Origin: Akkermansia muciniphila
GTDB lineage: Bacteria > Verrucomicrobiota > Verrucomicrobiia > Limisphaerales > SIAT01
Direction of reading: 5' to 3'
DNA: 64,000 bases
Assembly: GCA_945900775.1 (NCBI GenBank)
Contig: CAMDJP010000007.1
Location: 1-64,000 of the forward strand
The position numbers were made by a program, and so were the translations under genes. Of this stretch, positions 9,732 to 22,125 are shown one piece after another. The notes beneath the pieces are model-generated. The model ran no database searches. It saw only the letters and a list, made by a program, of their open reading frames with translations, and was not told where the DNA came from. Every line of letters begins with the position of its first letter. Positions within the stretch are counted from its first letter, which is position 1.

Positions 9732-10283
9732 TCAGCCGTTGGACTTGAGTTGCTCCCAGAGTGGCTTGAGGTCCGGATCATTCAACGCCATCGCACGAAT
9801 CTTCTTCGTGTTGCCGACCTTGAATGCCTGCTTGAGCCACTGGACGGCCTCGGTCAGGGCACCAGCCTGGCAGCGGTAGCAGGCGAGATTGTACGGGATG
9901 GCCTCGTCCGCGGGAAACTTGTCCAACACCGGATAGAGCGCGGCAAAGGCCTCGTCGTAGCGATGGAGGTAGAAAAGCGCGTTGCCGTGATTGATCCAGC
10001 CCTGCGCGGATTCCGGGTCCACCGCAATCATTGCGCGCCCCAGGGAGACGCACTCTTCCCAATTCTTGAGCTGATGGTGGATGTGCCAGCGCGCGTGGAG
10101 TACTTGCGGGTAGAGTTGGTAGCACGGCGAGATCTGCTTGAGTTCGTCGAGCGCGGCATTCGGGTCGCCGAGGCCAAACCAGCCCTCCGCTGCCGACAGG
10201 TAATGGCTGTCGGGCGGCTCAATCTTGCCATGTTTAGCGTCGTTGCCCACTGCTGTTCCCCGCAACTTGCGGTACCAAGCCAA
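9732..10283 (-). CDS. TPR protein
   Basis: A soluble protein of up to 183 residues made of tetratricopeptide-like helices. Examples are AAEGWFGLGDPNAALDEL, GWINHGNALFYLHRYDEAF and YNLACYRCQAGALTEAVQWL, with the Gly/Ala/Tyr spacing of TPR units. The C-terminus (PDLKPLWEQLKSNG) is typical of short TPR proteins. The start is uncertain: TTG at 10283 or GTG at 10250. No partner is evident. It lies between the sulfur-relay cluster and ligA on the same strand. Confidence 0.7.
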   Translation of the reverse strand: MAWYRKLRGTAVGNDAKHGKIEPPDSHYLSAAEGWFGLGDPNAALDELKQISPCYQLYPQVLHARWHIHHQLKNWEECVSLGRAMIAVDPESAQGWINHGNALFYLHRYDEAFAALYPVLDKFPADEAIPYNLACYRCQAGALTEAVQWLKQAFKVGNTKKIRAMALNDPDLKPLWEQLKSNG

Positions 10284-10330
10284 TCATAGCAACTCCGAGG
10301 CCAGACTTCCAAGCGGCAATCTCTGCCACG

Positions 10331-13256
<2,926 letters not shown>

Positions 13257-13260
<4 letters not shown>

Positions 13261-13514
13261 TTCGCTTCCCCCAGTTTTTTCCAGAACTGCACAAGCTGAC
13301 GGGCGTCGAAATCGGCGAGCACCTGCCCATCCACCTCGATACACGGCGCGAGCGTCTGACCGGTGAGCCGCACCATTTCGTCAAACGCGGCCGGGTTCTC
13401 AATCACATCCACCGCCTCGAACACGACGCCGTTGGATTGGAGCCAGTGCTCGGCTTGCCGGCACCAGCCGCAGGCTGGCTTGACGTAGAGTTTTACTTTC
13501 TTGGGTTGATACAT
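13257..13514 (-). CDS. Glutaredoxin
   Basis: An 85-residue glutaredoxin with redox motif CGWC (Cys15, Cys18) after VKLYVKPA, the TLAPCIEVDGQ cis-proline-like region, and a C-terminal helix LVQFWKKLGE. It ends in a 4-base overlap with lipA, suggesting coupled expression. A link to lipoyl or iron-sulfur sulfur handling is inferred only from position. Confidence 0.85.
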
Positions 13515-13594
13515 GATGCGCGCGCCTAATTCGCAGGTGGAAGATTCGCGGCGGGGCGCGTTGCTGGCAATGGCAAAGTCGTCCCTGCTGCGCC

Positions 13595-14587
13595 TCACTT
13601 CTGCGCGGGCGCATCGGGTTTGCGATAGCTGGACTGGCCCAGCACCACACCCGTCGCCACCAACGCCATCGCCACCCAGAAAGTTTCGGTCGGCGGCTGA
13701 TTCAGCAACGCCCACGCCCACGCCATCGTGCTCAGCGGAATCAGGTTGTTGAAGAGGAAGACGCGACTCGTCGGCCAGCAGCGCAGCGCGCTGTGCCAGA
13801 TGCCGAACGCGACGAGACCGCCAAAGACGATGCAGTACCCCTGCGCAGCGGCGAGATCCCATCGCCACACCATCGTGCGCGTGGCTAGTTCCCACGCTGC
13901 GAATGGTGCCAGCAGCACCGCCGCTCGCCACATCGTGTGCGCGGTGATTTCGACACCGGTAAGCGACGTGCCGAAGCCGCGGCAGAGTTTCGAATAGCCG
14001 GCCCAAAGCCAGCCGGCGGCAAACCCAAGCACATCGCCGAGCCAGTGATGTGCGTTGACCATTGCCCCAGCCTCGCCAACAGCCTTCAGCTTCGGCCAGA
14101 ACAGAACCACCACGCCGGCCAGCGCGAGGGCGGCGGCAAAGTAGCGTTTGAGCGAGATCGAGTTTCGCTTCGGCTTCCCTTCCATCAAGAGCACCCAGAC
14201 CGGCGATGCCCCAAGATAAACCGCCACGTGAGCGACGGTGGTGAACTGGAGCGCCACGGTGAAGACAACGATGTACACCGCCAGCGGTAAACCGCCGCGC
14301 CACCAGAGCGCACGGCTCAGAGCGGCATCCGGCGCGCACGTCGCGCCGAGCCACGGCGTCCAGCGCAACAGCGCAAGCATCAGTAGCCCCACGCCAGCCG
14401 CGCGGCTGAAGCCGATCCAGAACGGCGGCCAATCGCGCACTAGGAATCCGACAGCGGCGTTGTTGCCACCCCAGAGGAATACGGCGAAGAGAAGCCCCGC
14501 GGCGAGCGCGGCGTTGGATGGACCCGCAGACACGCCGCGAGGAAAGCGGCGTAAGCGCAGCGGCGCAACGAAAATCGCATTTTCCAA
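13595..14587 (-). CDS. EamA/DMT-family transporter
   Basis: A protein of about 330 residues with around ten hydrophobic segments in two homologous halves (first AALAAGLLFAVFLWGG, last FWVAMALVATGVVLGQ). This is the EamA metabolite-exporter pattern, including the conserved amphipathic-turn region YLGASPVWVLLM and the second-half NNLIPLSTMAWAWALL. The substrate is unknown. The start is uncertain (TTG at 14587); the first 25 residues are basic. It lies upstream of the glutaredoxin-lipA-ligA group by 80 bases. Confidence 0.85.
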   Translation of the reverse strand: MENAIFVAPLRLRRFPRGVSAGPSNAALAAGLLFAVFLWGGNNAAVGFLVRDWPPFWIGFSRAAGVGLLMLALLRWTPWLGATCAPDAALSRALWWRGGLPLAVYIVVFTVALQFTTVAHVAVYLGASPVWVLLMEGKPKRNSISLKRYFAAALALAGVVVLFWPKLKAVGEAGAMVNAHHWLGDVLGFAAGWLWAGYSKLCRGFGTSLTGVEITAHTMWRAAVLLAPFAAWELATRTMVWRWDLAAAQGYCIVFGGLVAFGIWHSALRCWPTSRVFLFNNLIPLSTMAWAWALLNQPPTETFWVAMALVATGVVLGQSSYRKPDAPAQK

Positions 14588-14672
14588 AAACGGCCGCTTA
14601 CTTTATTCTGCCATGTTGTAGAATCTGCTAATTCGATTGAACCTGAAACGGGGTGCACCTAGTTTTATTGCC

Positions 14673-15041
14673 ATGCAACACTCTCCCGGTTTCTTGAAAC
14701 TGGTGAACGAAGCCCAACCGCGCGTTCATGAAATCACGCTGGAGCAGGCACGTGCTCAACTCGCAGCAAATCCTCAGGCTGTCCTGCTCGACGTGCGCGA
14801 GGATCACGAGTGGGCCGCTGGCCACGCGGCGCAGGCCATTCACCTCGGCAAAGGCATCCTCGAGCGCGATTTGGAAACGATGATTCCCTATAAAGGCGCG
14901 GAGATTGTCATGTACTGCGGCGGGGGATTCCGCTCGGTGCTCACGTGCGACGTCGCTCAGAAGATGGGCTACACAAACGTCGCTTCGCTCATCGGCGGCT
15001 ACAAAGCACTGACCACGGGAAAGTGGTTGATGGCGGAGTGA
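14673..15041 (+). CDS. Rhodanese-like sulfurtransferase
   Basis: A 122-residue single-domain rhodanese. LLDVREDHEWAAGH is the CH2A-type motif, and the active-site loop is CGGGFRS with catalytic Cys82. C-terminal LIGGYKALTTGKW completes the domain. The ATG at 14673 is preferred over a TTG at 14637, since the domain begins soon after it. It could supply sulfane sulfur to the nearby sulfur-handling proteins; that is inference. It is convergent with the cyclase-like gene. Confidence 0.88.
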   Translation: MQHSPGFLKLVNEAQPRVHEITLEQARAQLAANPQAVLLDVREDHEWAAGHAAQAIHLGKGILERDLETMIPYKGAEIVMYCGGGFRSVLTCDVAQKMGYTNVASLIGGYKALTTGKWLMAE

Positions 15042-15151
15042 CGGCCACACCAATATCTCCGCCTGATGGACAGACTCTGGGCATCTTCCTCGAGTAATTC
15101 TAGTCGGGCTTGCCCTTCAAACCGCACGGCGGTGGGGCGATTACCAAAGAA

Positions 15152-16243
15152 TCAGTGCTGATAGATGGGGAGGTAGTGGTTACGGACCGCGAGACTCAGC
15201 ATCGCCAGCGTGGTCGAATACACCCGACCGACGCTCCGCTCCATCCCATCGGTGCCACTCCACGAACCGTCCGGTGACTGGCCGCCAAGAAGAAGTTTCT
15301 CCGTGGTTTCGCGCCCTATCTTAGCCTGCGCGCCGCCACGCTTCTGCATTCCGATGGAGTAATAATAGGTGCCGTAGTAGAACCATTGTTCGCCGGCGAC
15401 GACTTGCTTGGCCTCCAGCCACGCCGCCGCACCGACCACCTCGGGTGCGTCGTACTGGCCACAGACTTGGAGAGAGAGCAACCCCGCCGCCGTGGAGGCG
15501 TAGGTAGGAGGTTGCCCAGGGATATAACCAAATCCACTCCTAGTGTTGACTGGAATGCCGGTCTGCGCGCGCGCCGAGAAGTAGCTGCGCTTGAGATAAC
15601 CGACCGCGCGGTCGATTGCCTGCTTCGGCACCTTTAACCCTGCGTTCTGCGCCGAGCGCAACGCCATCACCTGCCAGACGGTGACAGAGAGGTCGGAGTC
15701 GTGCGAGTCAGGGGTGTAACGCCAGCCGCCAGCGTAGAGTGGGGGCTGTTTAGGAACTTGCTGGGATCGTAGAATCAGCGCGATCGCTTTCTCGCACCGT
15801 TCGCGCAAAAGCTTGTCCTGTTCCTTGCTCACGCCCATCCCCAACAACTCGGTGAGCGCGAGCGTGGTGATACCGTGCCCGTACATTCTCGAACCGTCCA
15901 CACCGAAATAACCGTCGCTGGAAGCCTCCGGACGCAACAGGTAATCGAGCGCCCGCTGCATCGCTGCGCCCTCGGGGGATTTTTCCACCGGCTGATGACC
16001 GATGCTGGCCAACGCCATCACGGCCAGCGCCGTCATCGGATTGTTGTTCCCACCGAGGCGCCGTGCCTCGGCGTCATTAATGCTCCCTTGGCGGTCTTGC
16101 TGAAGAATTAGAAAACGCCCCGCCTTGTTCAGTGCCGCATCCACACGGTCACCGCCCACAGGCAAGGAGACCACTGGCGGCGCTGGCTGAGCTGTCAACG
16201 CGCTCGCAAATGCCAGCAACAGAATTACCGCGCCGAAGTTCAT
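15152..16243 (-). CDS. Secreted prenyltransferase/squalene-cyclase-like repeat protein
   Basis: A 363-residue protein with a signal peptide (MNFGAVILLLAFASALTAQ) and repeated alpha-hairpin units with QDRQGS, PEASSDGYFGVDG, YAGGWRYTPDS and QSPDGSWSG. These are the QW-like repeats of an alpha/alpha-toroid. The DXDD acid motif of true squalene-hopene cyclases is not seen, so enzyme activity is doubtful and a binding scaffold is likely. ATG 16243 is chosen because a GAGAG ribosome-binding sequence precedes it; a TTG at 16282 is also in frame. It is the last gene of the seven-gene MoxR operon. Confidence 0.8.
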   Translation of the reverse strand: MNFGAVILLLAFASALTAQPAPPVVSLPVGGDRVDAALNKAGRFLILQQDRQGSINDAEARRLGGNNNPMTALAVMALASIGHQPVEKSPEGAAMQRALDYLLRPEASSDGYFGVDGSRMYGHGITTLALTELLGMGVSKEQDKLLRERCEKAIALILRSQQVPKQPPLYAGGWRYTPDSHDSDLSVTVWQVMALRSAQNAGLKVPKQAIDRAVGYLKRSYFSARAQTGIPVNTRSGFGYIPGQPPTYASTAAGLLSLQVCGQYDAPEVVGAAAWLEAKQVVAGEQWFYYGTYYYSIGMQKRGGAQAKIGRETTEKLLLGGQSPDGSWSGTDGMERSVGRVYSTTLAMLSLAVRNHYLPIYQH

Positions 16244-16284
16244 CCGTTCTCTCGCGGACATCGTATCAAGGTTCGTTGTCAAGG

Positions 16285-19047
16285 TCAGGGCTTTTTGTTG
16301 TTCCGCGCACGCTCGGCGATGATGCGATAATACGCTTCAATCTGCGCGCGGTATTCAGCCGACACATTCTCGCGCTGCGCCTCGATAAGGCCCTCAGCCA
16401 CCTTGCGCGGCAGTTTCGCCCAATCCTCTGGTTTGATGCCCGGCAAGGGCGGCAGATTGTTCACCGGCTGATTCTCGCCAACGATGGAAGCCCCCTCGCC
16501 GCTGCCGCCGCTCGGCATCGCACCCGGCTGACCCTGTGCCCTCGCAGCCATCATCGCCTGTTGCTGCGCGCGAGCCGCCGCTGACAGGGCCGCCATCGCC
16601 GCCTGCTGTGCGCCACCCTGACCACCGGGACCCGATTCACCAGCCTGACCACCCTGACCAGATTGTCCTCCTTGACCGCTTTGACCGGGCTGACCTTGCT
16701 GCCCACCCTGTCCATTTTGACCGGGCTGACCGGATTGTCCTTGTTGACCACTTTGTCCAGCTTGGCCCGATTGACCTGATTGACCTTGCTGTCCACTTTG
16801 CCCAGCCTGACCACTCTGACCAGATTGCCCCTGCTGGCCCGATTGTCCTGACTGACCGGCCGCTTGCCCGGCCTGCTGGCCGCGCGCGGCGGGATTCAGC
16901 ATCGCATCGAAACGATCCAGTGCCCTCGCCATCCACCGCGATTCCGCCGGCGACGGCATCGCGCCCTCACCCGCACCTTGGGCACCCTGTCCACCTTGTG
17001 CAGACTGCGTGCCTTGGCCTGGTTGACCGCTTTGGCCGGATTGTCCGCCCTGACCGGACTGTCCTTGCTGTCCACTTTGACCTGACTGGCCGGGCTGACC
17101 GGATTGTCCTTGCTGACCACTTTGTCCTTGTTGACCTCCTTGTGAAGGCTTCTCACTCTGGCCCGACTGGGCGGGTTGTCCCTGCTGTCCACTTTGGCCG
17201 GGCTGTCCCGATTGGCCCGATTGGTTTTGTTGACCCTGTTGGCCAAGTTGCCCTTTCTGCCCAGATTGGCTCGGTTGGCCGCTCTGCCCTTGTTGCGCGT
17301 TTTGATTTGGCTGACCGCCAGTCTCAGGACGGTTTACCTGTGCGGGAGAAGGGGATTGGTTCTGGCCTGGCTGGTTTTGCTGACCATCTTGATTCTGCTG
17401 CGCGCCGGGTTGGCCGGCTTGGCGCATCGCATTATCGAGCGCAGCGTTCTGCTGCTCGAGCGCCTGTGCACCCTGCTGCGCGGCATCGCGCGCGGCGCCG
17501 TTGTTCTGCTGCTGCAAAGCATTTTGCGCGGCGGCGAGTTGCTGGTTCGCAATCTCCTGCGCCCGCTGGCCGACCTGCTGCAGCTGCTGGCCCTGCGGCG
17601 TGTTCATCCTCGACTCGTGCCGGCCGGCGCGTGAAATATCCGATGCCGCCTGCCCCACTTGGTCGGCGATAGCCTGCTGCCGCTCCGCGTTCTGCTGGGC
17701 GGCAGGATCAGACTGACCCGCCCCTTCGCGGGCTTGCTGAGCCATCTGCCCAGCTTTCTCGGCGGCGGACTTCGCAGCTTGCTGCGCCGCTTCCGCAGCC
17801 TTCTTTTGTTCCGGCGACCCGGCGTTCTGCGCCGCCTTCTCCGCCTTCTCCGCGGCAGCGGCCAGATTATCTGCCGCCTGTTGCAACGGCTTCGCCATCT
17901 CCGCCATTTGCTTCTCCGGCGAAGGCCCGTTCTCGTTCGCTTTCTCTTTCGGTGCCCCGCTCTGGGCAGCCGCCTGCAACTCCTTCTCTGCGTTATCGAG
18001 CTGCAGCTGGGCATCCGCTTTCCCCTGCGCCGCATCTTTTCCGATTGCGGGCACGTCCTTGTTCGCCAACTCACGCGCCTGTTCACCCAGCTTGCGCACC
18101 TGCTCCGCCTGCGCTGCTGCCAGAGCGGGATCGACTGGTTTCTCATTTTTTGCGGCTTGCGCGAGTTGATGGGCCAACTCCTTCTCGGCGGCGGCGGCTT
18201 GTTGTAATTCCTGTTTGGCGGACTCGGCGGTGCCCTTGGCGATATCCTTGAGTTCCTGCCGCATCACCGGGTTTTTGGCGAGTTCGCGCTCGAGATCGGC
18301 GATGGCCTGCTGCGGCGGTTTGTTCGCCAGTTCCATCAGGCGCTGGGTGAGCGCGGCTTGCTCATCGAGCGCGTCTTTGATGCCGAGTTCCTTCTCGACC
18401 TTGCGCAAACCGGCCCGAGTCTCGGCGCCCTTGCCGGCCTCGAGATTCTTGTAGTGCTCGGCCAATTGCTTGAGCGCCTCGGCGAGTTTTTTATCGGCTT
18501 CCGCGGCCTCGCCGAGCGACTTCTTCTGCGCGGCAGGGTCGGTGGCGCGAGACGCAGCATCCAGTGCCTCTTCGGCCTTGACCGGTGGCTCGCGGAGCAT
18601 CGCCACGGCATCGTCGCCATCGCGGGCGCGCTCGCGTCCCTCGGGAGTGCTGGCGTCCTGCACATTGGCGTCGCGGCGGATGGTTTCCTTGACCGCCTCG
18701 ACCTGTCGGTTGAGGCGTTGCTGGTGTTCGAGAAGTTTCTTGGCCTCGGCCTCGGCAGATTTGTCGCCGGCTTTCTCGGCGAGGTTGCCGATCTGTTGCT
18801 CCTGTTTGGCCGCCGCCACGGCGAGGCCGTTGAGCAAATCGCTCAGCTTTGGCGCGACCAAGGCCAACTCGGCGCGGGCGGCGGCAAGGGCGGCTTCAGC
18901 TTCGCGCTGGGCCTGCTGAAGCGTGGCGTTGATGCGCTCAATCGGCTCGGGCACGGGCACGAGCGGCTTGGCGTCCTGCGCGGTGGCCAACGCGGTCGCG
19001 GCGAGCGCGGCGGCGAGGGCAGTCTTCCAGAGGGGTTGATAGTTCAT
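16285..19047 (-). CDS. Secreted coiled-coil protein with long Gln/Gly/Ser-rich low-complexity region
   Basis: A 920-residue protein with a signal peptide (MNYQPLWKTALAAALAATALATA). About 530 residues of Ala/Glu/Lys/Gln-rich coiled coil follow (for example ELAKNPVMRQELKDIAKG). Then come two blocks of GQxGQSGQ-type repeats flanking a short conserved island, SRWMARALDRFDAML. The end is a basic helical tail (ISAEYRAQIEAYYRII-like). No named domain is recognised. It is presumably exported and may be a scaffold or a partner of the preceding membrane protein, as the two are adjacent (19-base gap) and both coiled-coil. The ATG at 19047 gives the signal peptide. Confidence 0.75.
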   Translation of the reverse strand: MNYQPLWKTALAAALAATALATAQDAKPLVPVPEPIERINATLQQAQREAEAALAAARAELALVAPKLSDLLNGLAVAAAKQEQQIGNLAEKAGDKSAEAEAKKLLEHQQRLNRQVEAVKETIRRDANVQDASTPEGRERARDGDDAVAMLREPPVKAEEALDAASRATDPAAQKKSLGEAAEADKKLAEALKQLAEHYKNLEAGKGAETRAGLRKVEKELGIKDALDEQAALTQRLMELANKPPQQAIADLERELAKNPVMRQELKDIAKGTAESAKQELQQAAAAEKELAHQLAQAAKNEKPVDPALAAAQAEQVRKLGEQARELANKDVPAIGKDAAQGKADAQLQLDNAEKELQAAAQSGAPKEKANENGPSPEKQMAEMAKPLQQAADNLAAAAEKAEKAAQNAGSPEQKKAAEAAQQAAKSAAEKAGQMAQQAREGAGQSDPAAQQNAERQQAIADQVGQAASDISRAGRHESRMNTPQGQQLQQVGQRAQEIANQQLAAAQNALQQQNNGAARDAAQQGAQALEQQNAALDNAMRQAGQPGAQQNQDGQQNQPGQNQSPSPAQVNRPETGGQPNQNAQQGQSGQPSQSGQKGQLGQQGQQNQSGQSGQPGQSGQQGQPAQSGQSEKPSQGGQQGQSGQQGQSGQPGQSGQSGQQGQSGQGGQSGQSGQPGQGTQSAQGGQGAQGAGEGAMPSPAESRWMARALDRFDAMLNPAARGQQAGQAAGQSGQSGQQGQSGQSGQAGQSGQQGQSGQSGQAGQSGQQGQSGQPGQNGQGGQQGQPGQSGQGGQSGQGGQAGESGPGGQGGAQQAAMAALSAAARAQQQAMMAARAQGQPGAMPSGGSGEGASIVGENQPVNNLPPLPGIKPEDWAKLPRKVAEGLIEAQRENVSAEYRAQIEAYYRIIAERARNNKKP
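16615..17330. repeat. Degenerate Gln-Gly-Ser codon repeat tract
   Basis: On the minus strand the reading frame is almost only Gly, Gln, Ser and Pro codons, in units such as GQSGQQGQ. The tract splits into two arrays at about 16615-16870 and 17000-17330. The units vary at third positions and are interrupted by Pro, Asn, Ala and Glu. Such tracts expand and contract by slippage, so length may differ between strains, and assembly here should be treated with care. Confidence 0.8.
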
Positions 19048-19066
19048 GGGAGAATTGTTCAACAGA

Positions 19067-22000
19067 CTAACGCTTCTCTTTCGGTTCCGCAAGGGGCACA
19101 GGTGGGGCCACGCGCGGTGCCTCGGCACGGCCGGTCATTTCGCGGCTCACGGCCTGCGCATCGGCACTCTTCGCCGAATCGCCAACAAGGCCCGCGGCCT
19201 TGTCGGGCAAAGCGGCGTCTTTGAAGCCACGCGGCGCAAGCTGAAGCCGCTCGATAAGCCAGCGCCAGTCCTTCGGGCGCGCGCTCGCGGCATCTGCGGC
19301 GGCGGTCTCCCAGCGTTCCTGATGAGAGAGATTCTTGCTGGCCAGTTCCATCTCGGTGAGATGGTGGCCGGCCTCGAGTGTGCACAGCGCTCGAGCGACC
19401 TTGCCGACGGCCTCGAGCACGGCGGCGGCTGGCTGTGTTTGCGAAGCGGTCCGCCACGCGCCGAGGGCGAGCGCGGCCTTGCCGAGGTCGGTGACGAAGA
19501 AGGGATCCATATCGCGCCGTTGCTCCTCGACACCAGCGCGGGCTTGAAGCTGCGTGATGGCAGCCTGCCACGCGTGGCTAGTTCGGGCACGCGCGCCAAT
19601 AAGCGCGAGATCGTCCTCATTCACAGCCTTGACCTGCGCTTCGCCGAGCGATTCAAGAGCGCGACGGAGTTGTTCAATCTGTTCGCTCGAAGAACCGGCG
19701 GCGGTAATCAACTCCTCCCGCGCGGCGTCGCTGCTGCCGACAAGTTCGCGACCGAGCGGGCGCAAATCCGTCGCTGCCGTCTGCAAGGCCCGCTGCAGGG
19801 CCTTTGCGGGCGCGAGCAACGCGTCACTAGGTTTGCTCGCGAGAGCCTTCTCGAGATCGGCGCGCGCGGCCTTCAGTTGCTCAGGCAGTTTATTGGCGGA
19901 TTCCGCGACGGCGGGAGGAAGCCGCGTGACGAGTTGCTTGAGGATTTCCTCGATGATCTGAACTTCCTTGATCGCACCAGCTTGACGCCGGGCGAGCCGT
20001 TCCCACACCGAAGCATCGCCAGCGGCATCGCCCTCGGCGCGAGCATTCACGCGAAGCTGTTCGCCAATCAGGTAGCCCAAATGTTCGGCAGCGAGATCGG
20101 CTTCGTCGAGCCCAAGCAGGCTGCGGGAAAACGTCTCGAGCCGAGGCGCGAGCGCCGCCAGCTGGTTGAGACGCTGCGAAGTCTCCTGCGCGTGTTGACC
20201 GGCGAGCACGATGCGCGTGGCGCCGGAAAGGCTCGTCAACTCGGTCTGAACAGCGGCAAGCGCGGCGTGATCAAGATGCGCCATCGCCCGAGCCAGCAGC
20301 GCGAAATCAGACGATTCGCGCCCGGGCCGAGCCTGCTTGAGATGGAGCTTTAATTGGTCGAGCGCACTGCCGAGCCGACGCCCGAGATCATCCGCGGCCG
20401 ACGCGGCGGCGGCAGAGAGCTGTTTGCGCTGCAGCTCCGAGGCAGTGATGACGGTCTGCGGCGCATCCGCAGGAAGCGCCTTACGAGCAGCCTCGGCGCC
20501 TTCGCGAACGGCAACGATGGCCTTGTGCAATTGGCGGCGTGACTCGACACCGGCAAGGCGACGCGGATCGAATGCGGGCGAAGCGACGGTAATTTTGATA
20601 GGGCCGGACTCGCCTTTGCTCCCCTTGAGATCATACGCGGCGAGCTTGAGCGTGAGAGTATCGCCCGGCGCGACGTTCAGCTTGAGCAGATCCCAGCGGA
20701 AAGCGATGAGAGCGTTCGTGCCGACGGGGGGCGGCAGCGGCGTCTCGACCCAGTTGCTCGCGTTCACCTGCACAAGCTGCACGAGGCGAGCGAGGCCGAT
20801 GTCGTCCTGCGCGGCACCTTTCACGACGAGCACCTCCTCGGGCGGCACGATGGTATCTGTCTTCGGGGACTCGAGGACGACACGCGGCACGAGGTCTGGG
20901 AGCGCGCGCAATTCATATTGAGGACTGAACTTGTTATCGAAGCCGGTCTCCGCAGCGACAAGATGCACGGTATAGGTACCCGAGGTGCGCAGCGCAAAGC
21001 GGCCTTCCAGCTCGAGGCTATTCGTGGAAAGCGTGATGATGTTCGTCTTGCCCGCCTGCACGAGGCGTAACTCGGCCGCCTTCACCGGTTGGGTCACGCG
21101 CAGCTTCAAGTCAATTAATGTCCCTTCCAACGCGGCGAGATGACCCTCCGGCTCGAACGAGTGTCGCAGCGGCAGCTTTGTGTAGGCGGGGTACTGGAAG
21201 GTTTTGTCGAAGGCCGTCACCGCTGGGCGCGGGCGGGCGAGCACGGTGAATTTGCGCGTGAGACCGTCGCCCGCACGCACACGGTACTGCACCGACTCCG
21301 CGCCGACCGCCACAATGGAAGCGTACTGGCGGTTGGTCATCGGCGTCATCGGGACGGCCTCGAGCTTGCCGCTCGCAGGAAAGATCTCGAGCGTCACGCG
21401 GTCGGGGTTCGGGCCCTCAAGCCGCACGACCACCGGCACGCTGTCGCCCTGCGGCGAACTTGAATCACCCTGCGTCGGCGAGAGGAGGAAAATCTTCACG
21501 CGCGACACGCGCTCGACGTTTGCCATCGGCACCGCAGCGCGCACGAGCAGTTGACGGCCATCCGGCCAAAGCGCGAAAAAGCCAAGCACGAGCAGCAATG
21601 CTAGTGCGCCGAGCACCGAAGCGCGCACGAGCCGGGCGGGCAAAAGCCGTTTCGTATCCACTTCCTGCAGCCGGCCGGAGACGTCCTGTTGCAGGATTTT
21701 ACGGAACAACGCCGAGTCCCACTGGGCACCGGCCTCGATGTCGCCCAGTTCCACAGCCGAAAGCAGATCCTCGCGCAAGTCGGGCCGCCGCGCCTCGATC
21801 ATCCGCGCCAGCTCACGGGTGTCCGGAGTATGCCAGAGCAGACGCACGCAGACGATCCAGGCCACCGCGAACGCGCCGAGGTAAACCGCGCCGCTGAGCG
21901 CCCAGCGGAGCGCATCCAGCATCACGATGAAATAATCCGCCAGCGCCACGAAGAGCATCCCACCTAGCAGCGCGATCAATCCGCCACAGACGCCACGAGC

Positions 22001-22120
22001 GAGCAACAGATTGCGCCAGCGCTTGCGGAAGACCCACAGCTTGCTGCTGATGTGCAGATTAAGTTTATCCATTCGCCCGTCCATTCGCGTGGCGGCGCTT
22101 TGCGGCGCGCCACGTTCCAT
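19067..22120 (-). CDS. Large membrane-anchored coiled-coil protein, DUF4175-like
   Basis: Up to 1017 residues. Near the N-terminus are two membrane segments (LLLARGVCGGLIALLGGMLFVALADYF split across helices, then SGAVYLGAFAVAWIVCVRLLW). A cytosolic stretch (RMIEARRPDLREDLLSAVELGD) and a third membrane helix near residue 160 follow. After this are beta-rich segments resembling Ig-like domains, then several hundred residues of coiled coil. This resembles DUF4175-type proteins of bacterial MoxR/Bat loci, but the assignment is by layout. Possible starts are ATG 22120, 22084 or 22072. It sits 5 bases after the VWA gene. Function unknown. Confidence 0.7.
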   Translation of the reverse strand: MERGAPQSAATRMDGRMDKLNLHISSKLWVFRKRWRNLLLARGVCGGLIALLGGMLFVALADYFIVMLDALRWALSGAVYLGAFAVAWIVCVRLLWHTPDTRELARMIEARRPDLREDLLSAVELGDIEAGAQWDSALFRKILQQDVSGRLQEVDTKRLLPARLVRASVLGALALLLVLGFFALWPDGRQLLVRAAVPMANVERVSRVKIFLLSPTQGDSSSPQGDSVPVVVRLEGPNPDRVTLEIFPASGKLEAVPMTPMTNRQYASIVAVGAESVQYRVRAGDGLTRKFTVLARPRPAVTAFDKTFQYPAYTKLPLRHSFEPEGHLAALEGTLIDLKLRVTQPVKAAELRLVQAGKTNIITLSTNSLELEGRFALRTSGTYTVHLVAAETGFDNKFSPQYELRALPDLVPRVVLESPKTDTIVPPEEVLVVKGAAQDDIGLARLVQLVQVNASNWVETPLPPPVGTNALIAFRWDLLKLNVAPGDTLTLKLAAYDLKGSKGESGPIKITVASPAFDPRRLAGVESRRQLHKAIVAVREGAEAARKALPADAPQTVITASELQRKQLSAAAASAADDLGRRLGSALDQLKLHLKQARPGRESSDFALLARAMAHLDHAALAAVQTELTSLSGATRIVLAGQHAQETSQRLNQLAALAPRLETFSRSLLGLDEADLAAEHLGYLIGEQLRVNARAEGDAAGDASVWERLARRQAGAIKEVQIIEEILKQLVTRLPPAVAESANKLPEQLKAARADLEKALASKPSDALLAPAKALQRALQTAATDLRPLGRELVGSSDAAREELITAAGSSSEQIEQLRRALESLGEAQVKAVNEDDLALIGARARTSHAWQAAITQLQARAGVEEQRRDMDPFFVTDLGKAALALGAWRTASQTQPAAAVLEAVGKVARALCTLEAGHHLTEMELASKNLSHQERWETAAADAASARPKDWRWLIERLQLAPRGFKDAALPDKAAGLVGDSAKSADAQAVSREMTGRAEAPRVAPPVPLAEPKEKR

Positions 22121-22125
22121 TCATC

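Noticed and set aside
16615-17330. A CRISPR-like array
   Set aside because: The repeats are in-frame Gly/Gln/Ser codons without regular repeat-spacer spacing; no cas gene is present. No CRISPR was seen elsewhere in the window.
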